This document shows positions 1-7,716 of a stretch of DNA of 64,000 nucleotides, in pieces. The notes beneath the pieces were generated by a model that saw nothing but the letters and a program-made list of their open reading frames with translations, made no database searches and was not told the origin of the DNA. The stretch lies in the NCBI RefSeq assembly GCF_001426545.1, contig NZ_LMEZ01000009.1, positions 485,523-549,522 of the forward strand, in the 5' to 3' direction. Position 1 is the first letter of the stretch; each line of letters opens with the position of its first letter. The DNA comes from Mycobacterium sp. Root135 (GTDB lineage Bacteria > Actinomycetota > Actinomycetes > Mycobacteriales > Mycobacteriaceae). The position numbers were made by a program, and so were the translations under genes.

Positions 1-255
1 CACGTAAAAGACCTTGTAAACACTGGATGGCCCGTCCTGATGGCCCTGAGTAACAAGGATTTCGTCGGGGAGACTCTGGGAGTGGGCTTGACCGAACGCC
101 TCGAGGGAACTCTGGCCGCGACCGCGCTCGCCGCGCAGGCGGGGGCAGCCATGTTCCGAGTCCACGAGGTGGGGTCCACTCGACGCGTCCTGGAAATGGT
201 CGCGTCGATCCAGGGCGTGCGTCCACCGACGCGGACCGTAAGGGGACTGGCATGA
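1..255 (+). CDS. folP2: Dihydropteroate synthase-like protein FolP2, C-terminal part (5' end outside window)
   Basis: The frame is open from base 1 and ends in TGA at 253-255, giving the last 84 residues. The visible part contains LSNKDFVGETLG and a closing AAMFRVHEVGSTRRVLEM helix, where the RVHEV motif corresponds to the conserved R-x-H-[DE]-V of the pterin-binding TIM barrel. The stop overlaps the ATG of gpgS by four bases, as in the Rv1207-Rv1208 pair, so the two are almost certainly co-transcribed. The mycobacterial second FolP copy is thought not to supply normal dihydropteroate synthase activity; its real role is unsettled. The catalytic N-terminal half cannot be judged here. Confidence 0.9.
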   Translation, partial: HVKDLVNTGWPVLMALSNKDFVGETLGVGLTERLEGTLAATALAAQAGAAMFRVHEVGSTRRVLEMVASIQGVRPPTRTVRGLA

Positions 256-1202
256 GCTTGACACCTGAACTCGACGCCGTTGAGGCCATCGCGGGACATC
301 GTTGGCTGACCGACCACACGTGGCGCAGGCCGCAGTGGACCATCGCCGAGCTCGAAGCGGCCAAGGCCGGCCGGACCATCTCGGTGGTGCTGCCCGCATT
401 GAACGAGGAAGAGACCGTCGCCTCGGTGGTCGACACCATCACGCCTCTGCTCGGAGGACTGGTCGACGAGATCGTGGTCCTCGACTCCGGCTCGACCGAC
501 GACACCGAGATCCGCGCGGTCGCCGCGGGGGCCAGGGTGGTCAGTCGTGAGGCTGCGCTGCCGGAAGTCGAGCCGCAGCCCGGCAAGGGAGAGGTGTTGT
601 GGCGATCGCTCGCCGCGACCACCGGTGACCTCGTCGTCTTCGTCGACTCCGACCTCATCGACCCGGACCCGATGTTCGTACCGAAGCTGCTAGGCCCGCT
701 GCTGACGACCGACGGCGTGCACCTGGTCAAGGGCTTCTACCGCCGACCGCTCAAGGTCAGCGGCAGCGAGGACGCCAACGGCGGTGGACGGGTCACCGAG
801 CTGGTCGCTCGGCCGCTGCTGGCCGCGCTACGCCCGGAGCTGACGTGTCTGCTGCAGCCCCTGGGCGGTGAGTACGCGGGTACCCGCGAACTGCTGACCT
901 CGGTGCCGTTCGCACCCGCCTACGGCGTCGAGATCGGGCTTCTGATCGACACCTACGACCGTCTCGGCTTGGATGCCATCGCCCAGGTGAACCTCGGCGT
1001 CCGCACGCACCGCAACCGACCGCTGACCGAGCTGGCCGCGATGAGCCGTCAGGTGATCGCCACGCTGCTGTCGCGCTGCGGGGTGCCGGACTCTGGCGTC
1101 GGCCTCACCCAGTTCTTCGCCGACGGCGAGGACTACGCCGCCCGCACCTCCACGGTGTCCCTGGTCGACCGGCCGCCGATGGCCACGTTGCGCCCTCGTT
1201 GA
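252..1202 (+). CDS. gpgS: Glucosyl-3-phosphoglycerate synthase
   Basis: 316 residues, GT-A fold family GT81. It joins glucose from an NDP-glucose to 3-phosphoglycerate, the first step of the 6-O-methylglucose lipopolysaccharide made by mycobacteria. The N-terminal beta-strand (SVVLPALNEEE, 44-54) is the nucleotide-binding start, and the metal-binding D-S-D is at 132-134. A histidine in RTHRNRP near the C-terminal third matches the metal-ligand position of the M. tuberculosis enzyme. Length matches the family (about 320). The ATG overlaps the folP2 stop (ATGA), which fixes the start and implies translational coupling. Confidence 0.95.
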   Translation: MSLTPELDAVEAIAGHRWLTDHTWRRPQWTIAELEAAKAGRTISVVLPALNEEETVASVVDTITPLLGGLVDEIVVLDSGSTDDTEIRAVAAGARVVSREAALPEVEPQPGKGEVLWRSLAATTGDLVVFVDSDLIDPDPMFVPKLLGPLLTTDGVHLVKGFYRRPLKVSGSEDANGGGRVTELVARPLLAALRPELTCLLQPLGGEYAGTRELLTSVPFAPAYGVEIGLLIDTYDRLGLDAIAQVNLGVRTHRNRPLTELAAMSRQVIATLLSRCGVPDSGVGLTQFFADGEDYAARTSTVSLVDRPPMATLRPR

Positions 1203-1237
1203 CCCCACTGTCATAGGACTCAGGCAGTATCGACGTC

Positions 1238-1588
1238 GTGACGTTGATCCTGCTGTACCTGGTCGTACTGATCCTGGTCGCCGTCGTGCTGTTCGGCGTC
1301 GGCAGCGTGCTGTTCGGGCGTGGGGAGCGGTTGCCTCCGCTGCCGCGCGCGACCACCGCGACGATGCTGCCGGCCTCGGAGATCACCGGTGCCGACGTGG
1401 AGGCGCTGAAGTTCACCCAGACGCTGCGCGGCTACAAGGCCGCCGAGGTCGACTGGGCGCTGGACCGGCTCGGCCAGGAAGTCGACCAACTGCGCGGCCA
1501 GGTGGCCGCCCTCCGTGCTGCCTACGGAGTCGACGACTTCGTGCCGGATTCCGACGCCGTCGCCGAGTCCGAGACGCACGTGCCATGA
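1238..1588 (+). CDS. Membrane-anchored DivIVA-domain protein (Rv1209-like)
   Basis: 116 residues starting at GTG. One strongly hydrophobic segment at residues 2-24 is followed by a soluble part. Residues about 52-95 (DVEALKFTQTLRGYKAAEVDWAL) match the N-terminal DivIVA-type motif, where a short F-x-x-x-L-R-G-Y turn leads into a coiled coil. That suggests a membrane-tethered, possibly pole- or septum-associated protein. It lies between gpgS and tagA in the conserved order and overlaps tagA by four bases. No enzymatic motif is visible. Role unknown. Confidence 0.85.
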   Translation: MTLILLYLVVLILVAVVLFGVGSVLFGRGERLPPLPRATTATMLPASEITGADVEALKFTQTLRGYKAAEVDWALDRLGQEVDQLRGQVAALRAAYGVDDFVPDSDAVAESETHVP

Positions 1589-2175
1589 GCGACGGTCGAA
1601 CTCGTTGCAGCTGGGCGGATTTTAGCGGTGAGCGCTGGGCGACCGACGACTCGGTGCTGTACCGCAACTACCACGACACCGAATGGGGCCAGCCGCTACG
1701 CGGTGATCGTGAACTGTTCGAGCGGATGACGTTGGAGGCGTTTCAGAGCGGGCTGTCGTGGCTCATCATCCTGCGCAAGCGAGACAGCTTCCGGCGGGCA
1801 TTTCAGCGCTTCGAGGCCGACGAGATCGCCCGCTTCGGTGACGGCGACGTCGAGCGGTTGATGGCCGACGCCGGGATCGTGCGCAACCGCGCCAAGATCG
1901 AGGCGACCATCGCCAATGCGCGGGCGATCGACGACCTCGACGTCGGTCTGAGCGAACTGCTGTGGTCGTTCGCCCCCGAGTCGCGGCCGCGCCCCGGTGC
2001 CATGACCGAGGTGCCCGCCGTCACTCCCGAGTCCACTGCGATGGCCAAGGAGCTCAAGCGCCGTGGCTTCAAATTCGTGGGGCCTACGACGGCATATGCG
2101 CTGATGCAGGCGACCGGAATGGTCGACGACCACCTGGCGTCGTGTTGGGTTCCAGCCATCTCGGCGACCGCCTAA
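1585..2175 (+). CDS. tagA: DNA-3-methyladenine glycosylase I
   Basis: 196 residues, helix-hairpin-helix glycosylase of the Tag family, removing 3-methyladenine from alkylated DNA in base excision repair. The expected zinc ligands are visible: Cys8 (RCSW), His30 (YHDTEWG), and near the C-terminus the pair in VDDHLASCW. The core AFQSGLSWLIILRKR is the conserved substrate-pocket helix. The start ATG overlaps the stop of the DivIVA-like gene (ATGA). The stop lies inside an 11-bp tandem repeat, so the very C-terminus may differ from close relatives. Confidence 0.95.
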   Translation: MSDGRTRCSWADFSGERWATDDSVLYRNYHDTEWGQPLRGDRELFERMTLEAFQSGLSWLIILRKRDSFRRAFQRFEADEIARFGDGDVERLMADAGIVRNRAKIEATIANARAIDDLDVGLSELLWSFAPESRPRPGAMTEVPAVTPESTAMAKELKRRGFKFVGPTTAYALMQATGMVDDHLASCWVPAISATA

Positions 2176-2194
2176 GTCGGGTACTAAGTCGGGT
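2172..2194. repeat. 11-bp direct repeat, period 12, over the tagA stop
   Basis: CTAAGTCGGGT occurs at 2172-2182 and again at 2184-2194, one base apart. The first copy contains the TAA stop of tagA. It looks like a small local duplication. Confidence 0.8.
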
Positions 2195-2331
2195 CTTTGC
2201 ACACCGACTGCCCGGTATAGGGAACAATGGTTCAAAGATCAGTTCAGTGCCGAGTGCTGTCGCCGAGTGGGCAGTCTTGGCCCCGACCCGTTTCGCGGAC
2301 GCGGAACGGACCATTCGGAAGGGAGCACTCG

Positions 2332-2499
2332 ATGGCGGCGATGAAGCCCCGGACCGGCGACGGTCCTCTGGAAGCAACCAAGGAGGGGCGGGGCATCGTG
2401 ATGCGAGTACCACTGGAGGGTGGTGGACGTCTCGTCGTCGAATTGACTCCGGATGAAGCAGCAGCACTCGGCGACGAACTGAAGAACGTCACCGCGTAG
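2332..2499 (+). CDS. Small DUF3117-family protein (Rv1211-like)
   Basis: 55 residues starting MAAMKPRTGDG. The frame is open further upstream to 2227, but homologues in this family are about 55-75 residues and begin at this methionine, and GAAGGGAG lies just before the ATG. The sequence GRGIVMRVPLEGGGRLVVEL, followed by a short helix, is typical of the actinobacterial DUF3117 family. It is probably a small cytosolic beta-rich protein. Function is not known. It converges on glgM with 19 bp between stops. Confidence 0.85.
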   Translation: MAAMKPRTGDGPLEATKEGRGIVMRVPLEGGGRLVVELTPDEAAALGDELKNVTA

Positions 2500-2518
2500 C
2501 TGCCGCATCGGTGTTCGG

Positions 2519-3688
2519 CTAGCTGGACACCATCCGGTAGATCTCGAGGGTCTGCTCGGCGATGCGCTCCCACGAGAACTCGTCGATGCACCTCTGACGG
2601 CCGGTGCGGCCGTACTCGGCCGCCCGGTCGGGGTCTGAGACCAACGCGTTGACGGCGTCGGCGAGTCGGGCCTCGAAGCCCTCGGCGTCGGCGGGGTCGT
2701 AGTGCACCAACAGACCCGTCTCACCCTCGACGACGACCTCGGGAATGCCTCCGACGTCGGAGGCGACGACCGCCGTCGAACACGCCATCGCCTCCAGGTT
2801 GACGATGCCAAGTGGCTCGTAGACCGACGGGCAGACGAAGACCGTTGCCGCGGACAATATTTCGCGGATCTGGTCGGTTGGCAGCATTTCTTGCACCCAG
2901 AAGACTCCGTCGCGTGAGGCGGCCAGGGTCTCCACCGCGCCGCCCACCTCCGCGGCGATCTCGGGGGTGTCCGGCGCACCAGCACACAACACCAGTTGAA
3001 CCTCGGGCGCGAAACCGTGTGCGGCGGCGACCAGGTGGGCAACGCCCTTCTGCCGCGTGATGCGACCGACGAACGCCACGATGGGCCGCGTCGGGTCGAC
3101 GCCGATCCGGGCGAGCGTTCCCGTCGCTGCGTCGGTGTCGGGGTACCACTTCTCGGTGTCGATGCCGTTGCGCACGACGTGAACACGGTTGGGGTCCAAT
3201 GCCGGGTAGGTGGCCAGCACGTCCTCGCGCATGCCCGCGCTGACCGCGATGACCGCGTCGGCCGCCTCGACCGCCGTGCGCTCCACCCATGACGACACCC
3301 GGTAGCCGCCGCCGAGTTGTTCTGCCTTCCAGGGCCGCATCGGCTCCAGGGAGTGCGCCGTCAGGACGTGGGGGATGCCGTAGAGCATCGCCGCCAGATG
3401 GCCGGCGAGCCCTGCGTACCACGTGTGCGAATGCGCGACGGTCGCGCCGGCCGCGGCGTTGACCATCACCAGGTCGGCAGACAGCGTCGTCAGCGCGGCA
3501 TTCGCACCGCCGAGGGCTGGGTCCGCCGACGCCACGTAGACGTCCGGCTCACCTGGTCTCGGTGCGCCCATGCAGTGCACGTCCACGTCGCACATCTTCT
3601 TGAGTTGGGCAACCAGTTCGGTGACGTGAACTCCCGCGCCGCCGTAGACCTCCGGTGGGTACTCCCGTGTCATCATCGCCACTCGCAT
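2519..3688 (-). CDS. glgM: ADP-glucose-dependent alpha-maltose-1-phosphate synthase (glycogen synthase-type GT4)
   Basis: 389 residues from ATG at 3688; a GTG two codons upstream (3694) is also possible. The N-terminal domain opens MRVAMMTREYPPEVYGGAGV, with the family glycine-rich donor loop. The C-terminal Rossmann domain has GRITRQKG (208-215) and the E-x7-E signature EPLGIVNLEA (291-300). The M. tuberculosis orthologue Rv1212c makes maltose-1-phosphate from ADP-glucose and glucose-1-phosphate, feeding GlgE-dependent alpha-glucan synthesis. It is divergent from glgC, which makes its donor, with about 140 bp of shared regulatory DNA. Confidence 0.93.
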   Translation of the reverse strand: MRVAMMTREYPPEVYGGAGVHVTELVAQLKKMCDVDVHCMGAPRPGEPDVYVASADPALGGANAALTTLSADLVMVNAAAGATVAHSHTWYAGLAGHLAAMLYGIPHVLTAHSLEPMRPWKAEQLGGGYRVSSWVERTAVEAADAVIAVSAGMREDVLATYPALDPNRVHVVRNGIDTEKWYPDTDAATGTLARIGVDPTRPIVAFVGRITRQKGVAHLVAAAHGFAPEVQLVLCAGAPDTPEIAAEVGGAVETLAASRDGVFWVQEMLPTDQIREILSAATVFVCPSVYEPLGIVNLEAMACSTAVVASDVGGIPEVVVEGETGLLVHYDPADAEGFEARLADAVNALVSDPDRAAEYGRTGRQRCIDEFSWERIAEQTLEIYRMVSS

Positions 3689-3737
3689 GTGCACGACGGT
3701 AGTTCACCGCCGCGGCGCAGTGCGCGAGTCGGACCCA

Positions 3738-3780
3738 ATTGTCTTGACTGACAATCCGACACGATTTGGCCAATCGTGTC
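3738..3780. promoter_or_regulatory. Two adjacent inverted repeats between glgM and glgC
   Basis: ATTGTC-N6-GACAAT lies at 3738-3755 and GACACGAT-N7-ATCGTGTC at 3758-3780, both in the 144-bp divergent region. They are perfect in their arms. Position suggests operator sites for a regulator that acts on both genes. The factor is unknown. Confidence 0.5.
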
Positions 3781-3832
3781 CGAATAGCGTGAATGGCTAG
3801 CCGCGACCCCTAAGGGCCGATAGGTTTGACGC

Positions 3833-5047
3833 ATGAGGGAACTGCCAACCGTTTTGGGTATCGTCTTGGCAGGCGGCGAAGGCAAGCGGCTATACCCGCT
3901 GACCGCGGATCGGGCCAAGCCCGCGGTTCCCTTCGGCGGCGCCTATCGGCTCATCGACTTCGTCCTGTCGAATCTCGTGAATGCTCGCTACTTGAAGATC
4001 TGCGTTCTGACGCAATACAAGTCGCATTCGCTGGACCGTCACATTTCGCAGAACTGGCGGTTATCGGGGCTTGCCGGTGAGTACATCACTCCCGTCCCGG
4101 CGCAGCAGCGTCTCGGCCCGCGGTGGTACACGGGTTCCGGCGACGCGATCCTGCAGTCGCTCAACCTGATCTACGACGAGGACCCCGATTACGTCGTCGT
4201 GTTCGGTGCCGATCACATCTATCGGATGGATCCCGAGCAGATGTTGCAGTTCCACATCGAGAGTGGAGCTGGCGCGACGGTCGCGGGTATTCGGGTGCCG
4301 CGTGCGGAGGCGACGGCGTTCGGTTGCATCGACTCGGACGAGTCCGGGCTCATTCGCGCGTTCGTGGAGAAGCCTGCCGATCCGCCGGGAACCCCCGATG
4401 ATCCCGAGATGACGTACGCCTCGATGGGCAACTACATCTTCACCACGAAGGTGCTCGTCGATGCCATCCGCGCGGACGCCGACGACGACGACTCGGACCA
4501 CGACATGGGTGGCGACATCATTCCGCGTCTGGTCCGCGACAGCCAGGCCGCCGTCTACGACTTCAACGACAACGAAGTGCCCGGGTCGACGGAGCGCGAT
4601 CACGGCTACTGGCGTGACGTCGGGACGCTGGATGCCTTCTATGACGCCCACATGGACTTGGTGTCGGTCCACCCGATCTTCAACCTGTACAACCGGCGGT
4701 GGCCGATCCGCGGCGAACCGGAGAACCTGGCACCGGCCAAGTTCGTCAACGGTGGCTCGGCGCAGGAGTCGGTCGTCGGGGCGGGCAGCATCGTCTCGGC
4801 TGCCTCGGTGCGCAATTCGGTGTTGTCGTCGAACGTGGTGATCAACGACGGCGCCATCGTGGAGGGCAGCGTGATCATGCCCGGTGTGCGCATCGGACGG
4901 GGTGCAGTGGTGCGCCACGCGATCCTCGACAAGAACGTCGTCGTCGGACCCGGTGAGCACGTCGGTGTGGATCTGGAGCGCGACCGCGAACGGTTCGCGA
5001 TCAGTGCCGGTGGCGTCGTGGCCGTCGGCAAGGGCATCTGGATTTAG
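3833..5047 (+). CDS. glgC: Glucose-1-phosphate adenylyltransferase
   Basis: 404 residues. It makes ADP-glucose from ATP and glucose-1-phosphate. The N-terminal nucleotidyltransferase signature is at about 9-36 (GIVLAGGEGKRLYPLT, then AKPAVPFGG), followed by the sugar-phosphate region, and a C-terminal left-handed beta-helix from about 295 with repeating hexapeptides (VVGAGSIVSAASVRNSVL). The length is normal for GlgC. Its product feeds GlgM, encoded divergently. The stop overlaps the 3' end of a small minus-strand gene by four bases. Confidence 0.96.
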   Translation: MRELPTVLGIVLAGGEGKRLYPLTADRAKPAVPFGGAYRLIDFVLSNLVNARYLKICVLTQYKSHSLDRHISQNWRLSGLAGEYITPVPAQQRLGPRWYTGSGDAILQSLNLIYDEDPDYVVVFGADHIYRMDPEQMLQFHIESGAGATVAGIRVPRAEATAFGCIDSDESGLIRAFVEKPADPPGTPDDPEMTYASMGNYIFTTKVLVDAIRADADDDDSDHDMGGDIIPRLVRDSQAAVYDFNDNEVPGSTERDHGYWRDVGTLDAFYDAHMDLVSVHPIFNLYNRRWPIRGEPENLAPAKFVNGGSAQESVVGAGSIVSAASVRNSVLSSNVVINDGAIVEGSVIMPGVRIGRGAVVRHAILDKNVVVGPGEHVGVDLERDRERFAISAGGVVAVGKGIWI

Positions 5048-5253
5048 AGCTGGCGGCGTCCCGGTCGTTCGTGCCGGGGCACCTTCGGGGTGTTGGTGAC
5101 CGTTCTGCCCTTGCCGGCGACGGTCGACAGCGCCCGACGGCAGCGGGGGCAGATCGGCTTGCCCGCGATGTCGACCGTCCACTGCTTGCCGCTGCCCATG
5201 CACGTCTTGTCGCCTGGGCCTGTCCCGCGTCCGGCCGAATCCTTGTCCTTCAC
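5044..5253 (-). CDS. Small basic cysteine-containing protein, unknown
   Basis: 69 residues from GTG at 5253. The longer frame reaching 6162 is an off-frame shadow of the HNH gene. The protein is basic and has three cysteines, one alone at 18 and a C-x2-C pair in PICPRC at 35-38, which could bind a metal with few other ligands. The VDIAGKPICPRC stretch resembles a small zinc-ribbon half. It sits downstream of the HNH gene on the same strand (gap 20 bp), and its stop overlaps that of glgC. No function is assigned. It could be a chance frame. Confidence 0.5.
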   Translation of the reverse strand: MKDKDSAGRGTGPGDKTCMGSGKQWTVDIAGKPICPRCRRALSTVAGKGRTVTNTPKVPRHERPGRRQL

Positions 5254-5273
5254 CCGATCAGTATGAGGCGTCC

Positions 5274-6461
5274 TCAGGCGGCGTTGTGCCAGGCGAGTTC
5301 GTCGGCGAAGGCGACTTCGACGATGCTGCGACGATGGCCGGGCCGCCCGGGTAGCGGTGGTGCGGTGGAGTGGTGGCGGGCGCCGGTGGGGGTGACGATC
5401 TCGCAGGTGTGGGTGCCGTCGCGGTCGCGGTGGTTGCTCACCTTCCAGCCCGGCGCCTGTTTGTCGTAGTTGCACCCGGCGCAGGTGCCCCGCCCGTTGA
5501 CCGCGGTGGTGGGTCCGCCGGTGGCGTGGTCGACGGCGTGGTCGGTGTGTCGGATGGGGGCGTCGCAGTACGGGGTGCGGCAGGTGTCGTCGCGGACGGT
5601 GATGAAGCGGGTCAGACCTTTGGGGAAGGCCCGGGCGCGGGATTCCATCGCGATGAGGGCACCGGAGTCGGGGTGGCGGTACAGCCGCCGCAGGGTGGCC
5701 TGTGACCGGGCGTCGGTTGCGGCGCGGTTGACCAACCGGCGGGCGACCGCGGCGGGGATGGGTCCGTAGCCGGGCACTCGGGCCGCGGCCTGGTCGCCGC
5801 CGAGCAGGGTGTCGTCGGTGATGACCAGGTCCACGGCGATGGGGACTGGGATGTCGGCGGGTCGGCCGGTGATGCGTTCGACGAGGGTGTCGGCCATGAC
5901 GTGGTTGCGGGGGCGGCCGTCGCCGCAGGTGTCGGCTTCTCGTCGCAGGGCGGCGTAGACACGATCGGTTTCGGCGCGGGCGGCGCGGTCGACGACGGCG
6001 TGGGGGTCGAGTTCGTAGGCGATGGCCTTGGCGTCGGCCTCGATGCGTTTGTCGCCCTTGCCTTCCAAGCTGTTCTGATCGGCGCACATCCGGGCGTCCA
6101 ACAGTCGGCGGTCGGCCAGGTCCAGGCAGGCCGATTCGCGCACGATCAGGGTGGCCCGCCACTCCGACAGCAGCCCAGCCTTCAGGGCGGCCAGGGTGTG
6201 GGGCATGTCGTTGACCAGGGCGCGGGCGAACCCGAGGTGCCGGCCGCCGCGGTTGGGGGAGTCACGCCGGGCCAGGGCGATCTCACTGCCCAATCCCTTG
6301 CCTCTCTTGGCGGTGGGTATGCCGGCGGCGGCTTCCCTGGCCCGGCGGGTGGTGTCGAGGTGGGCGGTCAGGACGGCTTGTTCGGCGGCTGCGGTGGATT
6401 TGGCGCGTTCGAGCACGGCGATGCGGTCGATCAGCCCCGCCTCATCCATCGCGTCGAACAT
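5274..6461 (-). CDS. DUF222 / HNH endonuclease-domain protein (13E12 family)
   Basis: 395 residues from ATG at 6461; the frame continues to GTG 6485 and TTG 6491. The N-terminal two-thirds is the helical DUF222 domain. The C-terminal part is an HNH nuclease: C-x4-C in CRTPYC, the core RHTDHAVDHATGGPT, then a C-x2-CN-x2-K zinc and nucleic-acid segment (CAGCNYDK). The family is highly amplified in mycobacteria and related to the REP13E12 repeats; its role is not established, though association with mobile DNA is often proposed. It is divergent from a putative immunity protein. Confidence 0.9.
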   Translation of the reverse strand: MFDAMDEAGLIDRIAVLERAKSTAAAEQAVLTAHLDTTRRAREAAAGIPTAKRGKGLGSEIALARRDSPNRGGRHLGFARALVNDMPHTLAALKAGLLSEWRATLIVRESACLDLADRRLLDARMCADQNSLEGKGDKRIEADAKAIAYELDPHAVVDRAARAETDRVYAALRREADTCGDGRPRNHVMADTLVERITGRPADIPVPIAVDLVITDDTLLGGDQAAARVPGYGPIPAAVARRLVNRAATDARSQATLRRLYRHPDSGALIAMESRARAFPKGLTRFITVRDDTCRTPYCDAPIRHTDHAVDHATGGPTTAVNGRGTCAGCNYDKQAPGWKVSNHRDRDGTHTCEIVTPTGARHHSTAPPLPGRPGHRRSIVEVAFADELAWHNAA

Positions 6462-6550
6462 GTGTTCGATGATACGCCGCCCCACCGACAAGAGTCGGGG
6501 CCCGGTTGCCGCCCGTCTGAAGTGAGTCGAGTTCGTGGCAGCATGGCGCG

Positions 6551-7006
6551 GTGACCAAACGCCCGAAGGCAGGGCCGAGACCTAATTCAGCCACTCACCA
6601 GGCACTCGCGCGCTGGGCTGCCGCGTGTGCCGAGCGGACGTTGCCGATCTTCGAAGAGTGTCGCCCCGGCGACAACCGACCGCGCACTGCGATCGAATCG
6701 TTGCGTGCATGGGTGCGGGGCGACCTCTCGATGACTGCGTGTCGTACCGCCGCCTTCGCGGCCCATGCTGCCGCGCGCGACGCTGCCCAGGCCGGTGCGA
6801 CGGCGGCCGTCGCCGCTGCCCGTGCGGCTGGCCAAGCTGCGGCTGTCGCGCACATGTCGGACCACTCAGCTCACTCTGCGATATACGCGGCGAAAGCAGC
6901 CGGGCTCAAAGGCTCGGGCGAACCGACCCGGAATGCCGAGCGTCTCTGGCAGTGGGAGATCCTCGAGCCGACACTTCGGCCGTTTGGCTTCCCCAGCGGA
7001 CTATAG
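6551..7006 (+). CDS. Putative immunity protein (Imm-5-like helical domain)
   Basis: 151 residues from GTG. The protein is alanine- and histidine-rich and all-helical. Residues about 44-125 carry the pattern of the actinobacterial 'putative immunity protein' family: R-x-A-I-E-x-x-RAW-x-x-G, then repeated AA-x-AA-x-AAR turns and GQAAAVAHMSDHSAHSAIYAAKA. The family name comes from polymorphic-toxin loci; no direct toxin partner is proven. It is divergent from the HNH gene at 5274-6461 with about 90 bp between starts, which invites a nuclease/antidote reading, but this is inference. Confidence 0.75.
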   Translation: MTKRPKAGPRPNSATHQALARWAAACAERTLPIFEECRPGDNRPRTAIESLRAWVRGDLSMTACRTAAFAAHAAARDAAQAGATAAVAAARAAGQAAAVAHMSDHSAHSAIYAAKAAGLKGSGEPTRNAERLWQWEILEPTLRPFGFPSGL

Positions 7007-7041
7007 GCGCCACTTGACTCCGCTTAGTACGACAAGCGGCG

Positions 7042-7716
7042 TCACCACAAACCGGGCACCAGTCGGAAGCGCACCTGCTTGGCGTAATCCCCATATCCGA
7101 CCAGTTCCTCGGTCAACATCTTTTCCTCGTCGACGATCCTGACGCCCAGCACGAAGAACGCCGGGGTCAGCAGCGCGAGGCCCCAATATGAATCCAGCGC
7201 CAGCGGAGTGCCGACCATCATGACGAGTGCGCCGAAGTACATCGGGTGACGCACCAGCCCGTAGAGGCCCGTCGAGACCAGTGGCTGGTCGGCCTCGACG
7301 GTGATGGTGGCCGCGGCATAGCCGTTCTGGATGACCACGAACTGGGCGACGAGCAGGCCGACGCCGACGAGAACCACGCCGAGTAGCGCCACGATCGGCG
7401 GCACCGACGACCAGCCGAAGCGATGATCCAGCGCGCTGACGATCAACTGCACCACCACCGCGGCGATGGTGGCGACCATGACCACGCGTTGGATTGGACG
7501 GGTTTCGGCGGTGGGGCCGCCCTTCATTCGCCGTTGCAGCGCGGCCGGATGCTTCACCGCGAGGTAGAGGCTCGGCAGCAGCGTGGTCGCGACGAACACC
7601 GCGAGGTACACCCAGGCCTGCCGGTAGTGCAGCGTCCCCGCAGGCAAGAACAGGGCAAGGCCGAAGAATGCCGCGCTGAGCGCGAACATCGCGACGAACT
7701 GCGAGACGGTCTTCAT
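7042..7716 (-). CDS. Isoprenylcysteine carboxyl methyltransferase-like membrane protein (Rv1216c-like)
   Basis: 224 residues, the same length as Rv1216c. About five hydrophobic segments are visible, at roughly 5-27, 33-52, 75-95, 105-128 and 160-190. The C-terminal GLYGLVRHPMYFGALVMMVGTPL is the phospholipid/isoprenylcysteine methyltransferase (PEMT/ICMT) signature, in which RHP-x-Y contacts S-adenosylmethionine, and a closing EE-x-ML-x-EELVGYGDYAKQVRFR follows. The substrate is unknown; bacteria have no prenylated CAAX proteins, so a lipid or small isoprenoid acid is likelier. The ATG overlaps the stop of the ABC permease (ATGA). Confidence 0.85.
   Translation of the reverse strand: MKTVSQFVAMFALSAAFFGLALFLPAGTLHYRQAWVYLAVFVATTLLPSLYLAVKHPAALQRRMKGGPTAETRPIQRVVMVATIAAVVVQLIVSALDHRFGWSSVPPIVALLGVVLVGVGLLVAQFVVIQNGYAAATITVEADQPLVSTGLYGLVRHPMYFGALVMMVGTPLALDSYWGLALLTPAFFVLGVRIVDEEKMLTEELVGYGDYAKQVRFRLVPGLW

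Noticed and set aside
5254..6162. Upstream extension of the small cysteine protein
   Set aside because: The residues are Arg/Pro/His runs that are the off-frame reading of the HNH gene.
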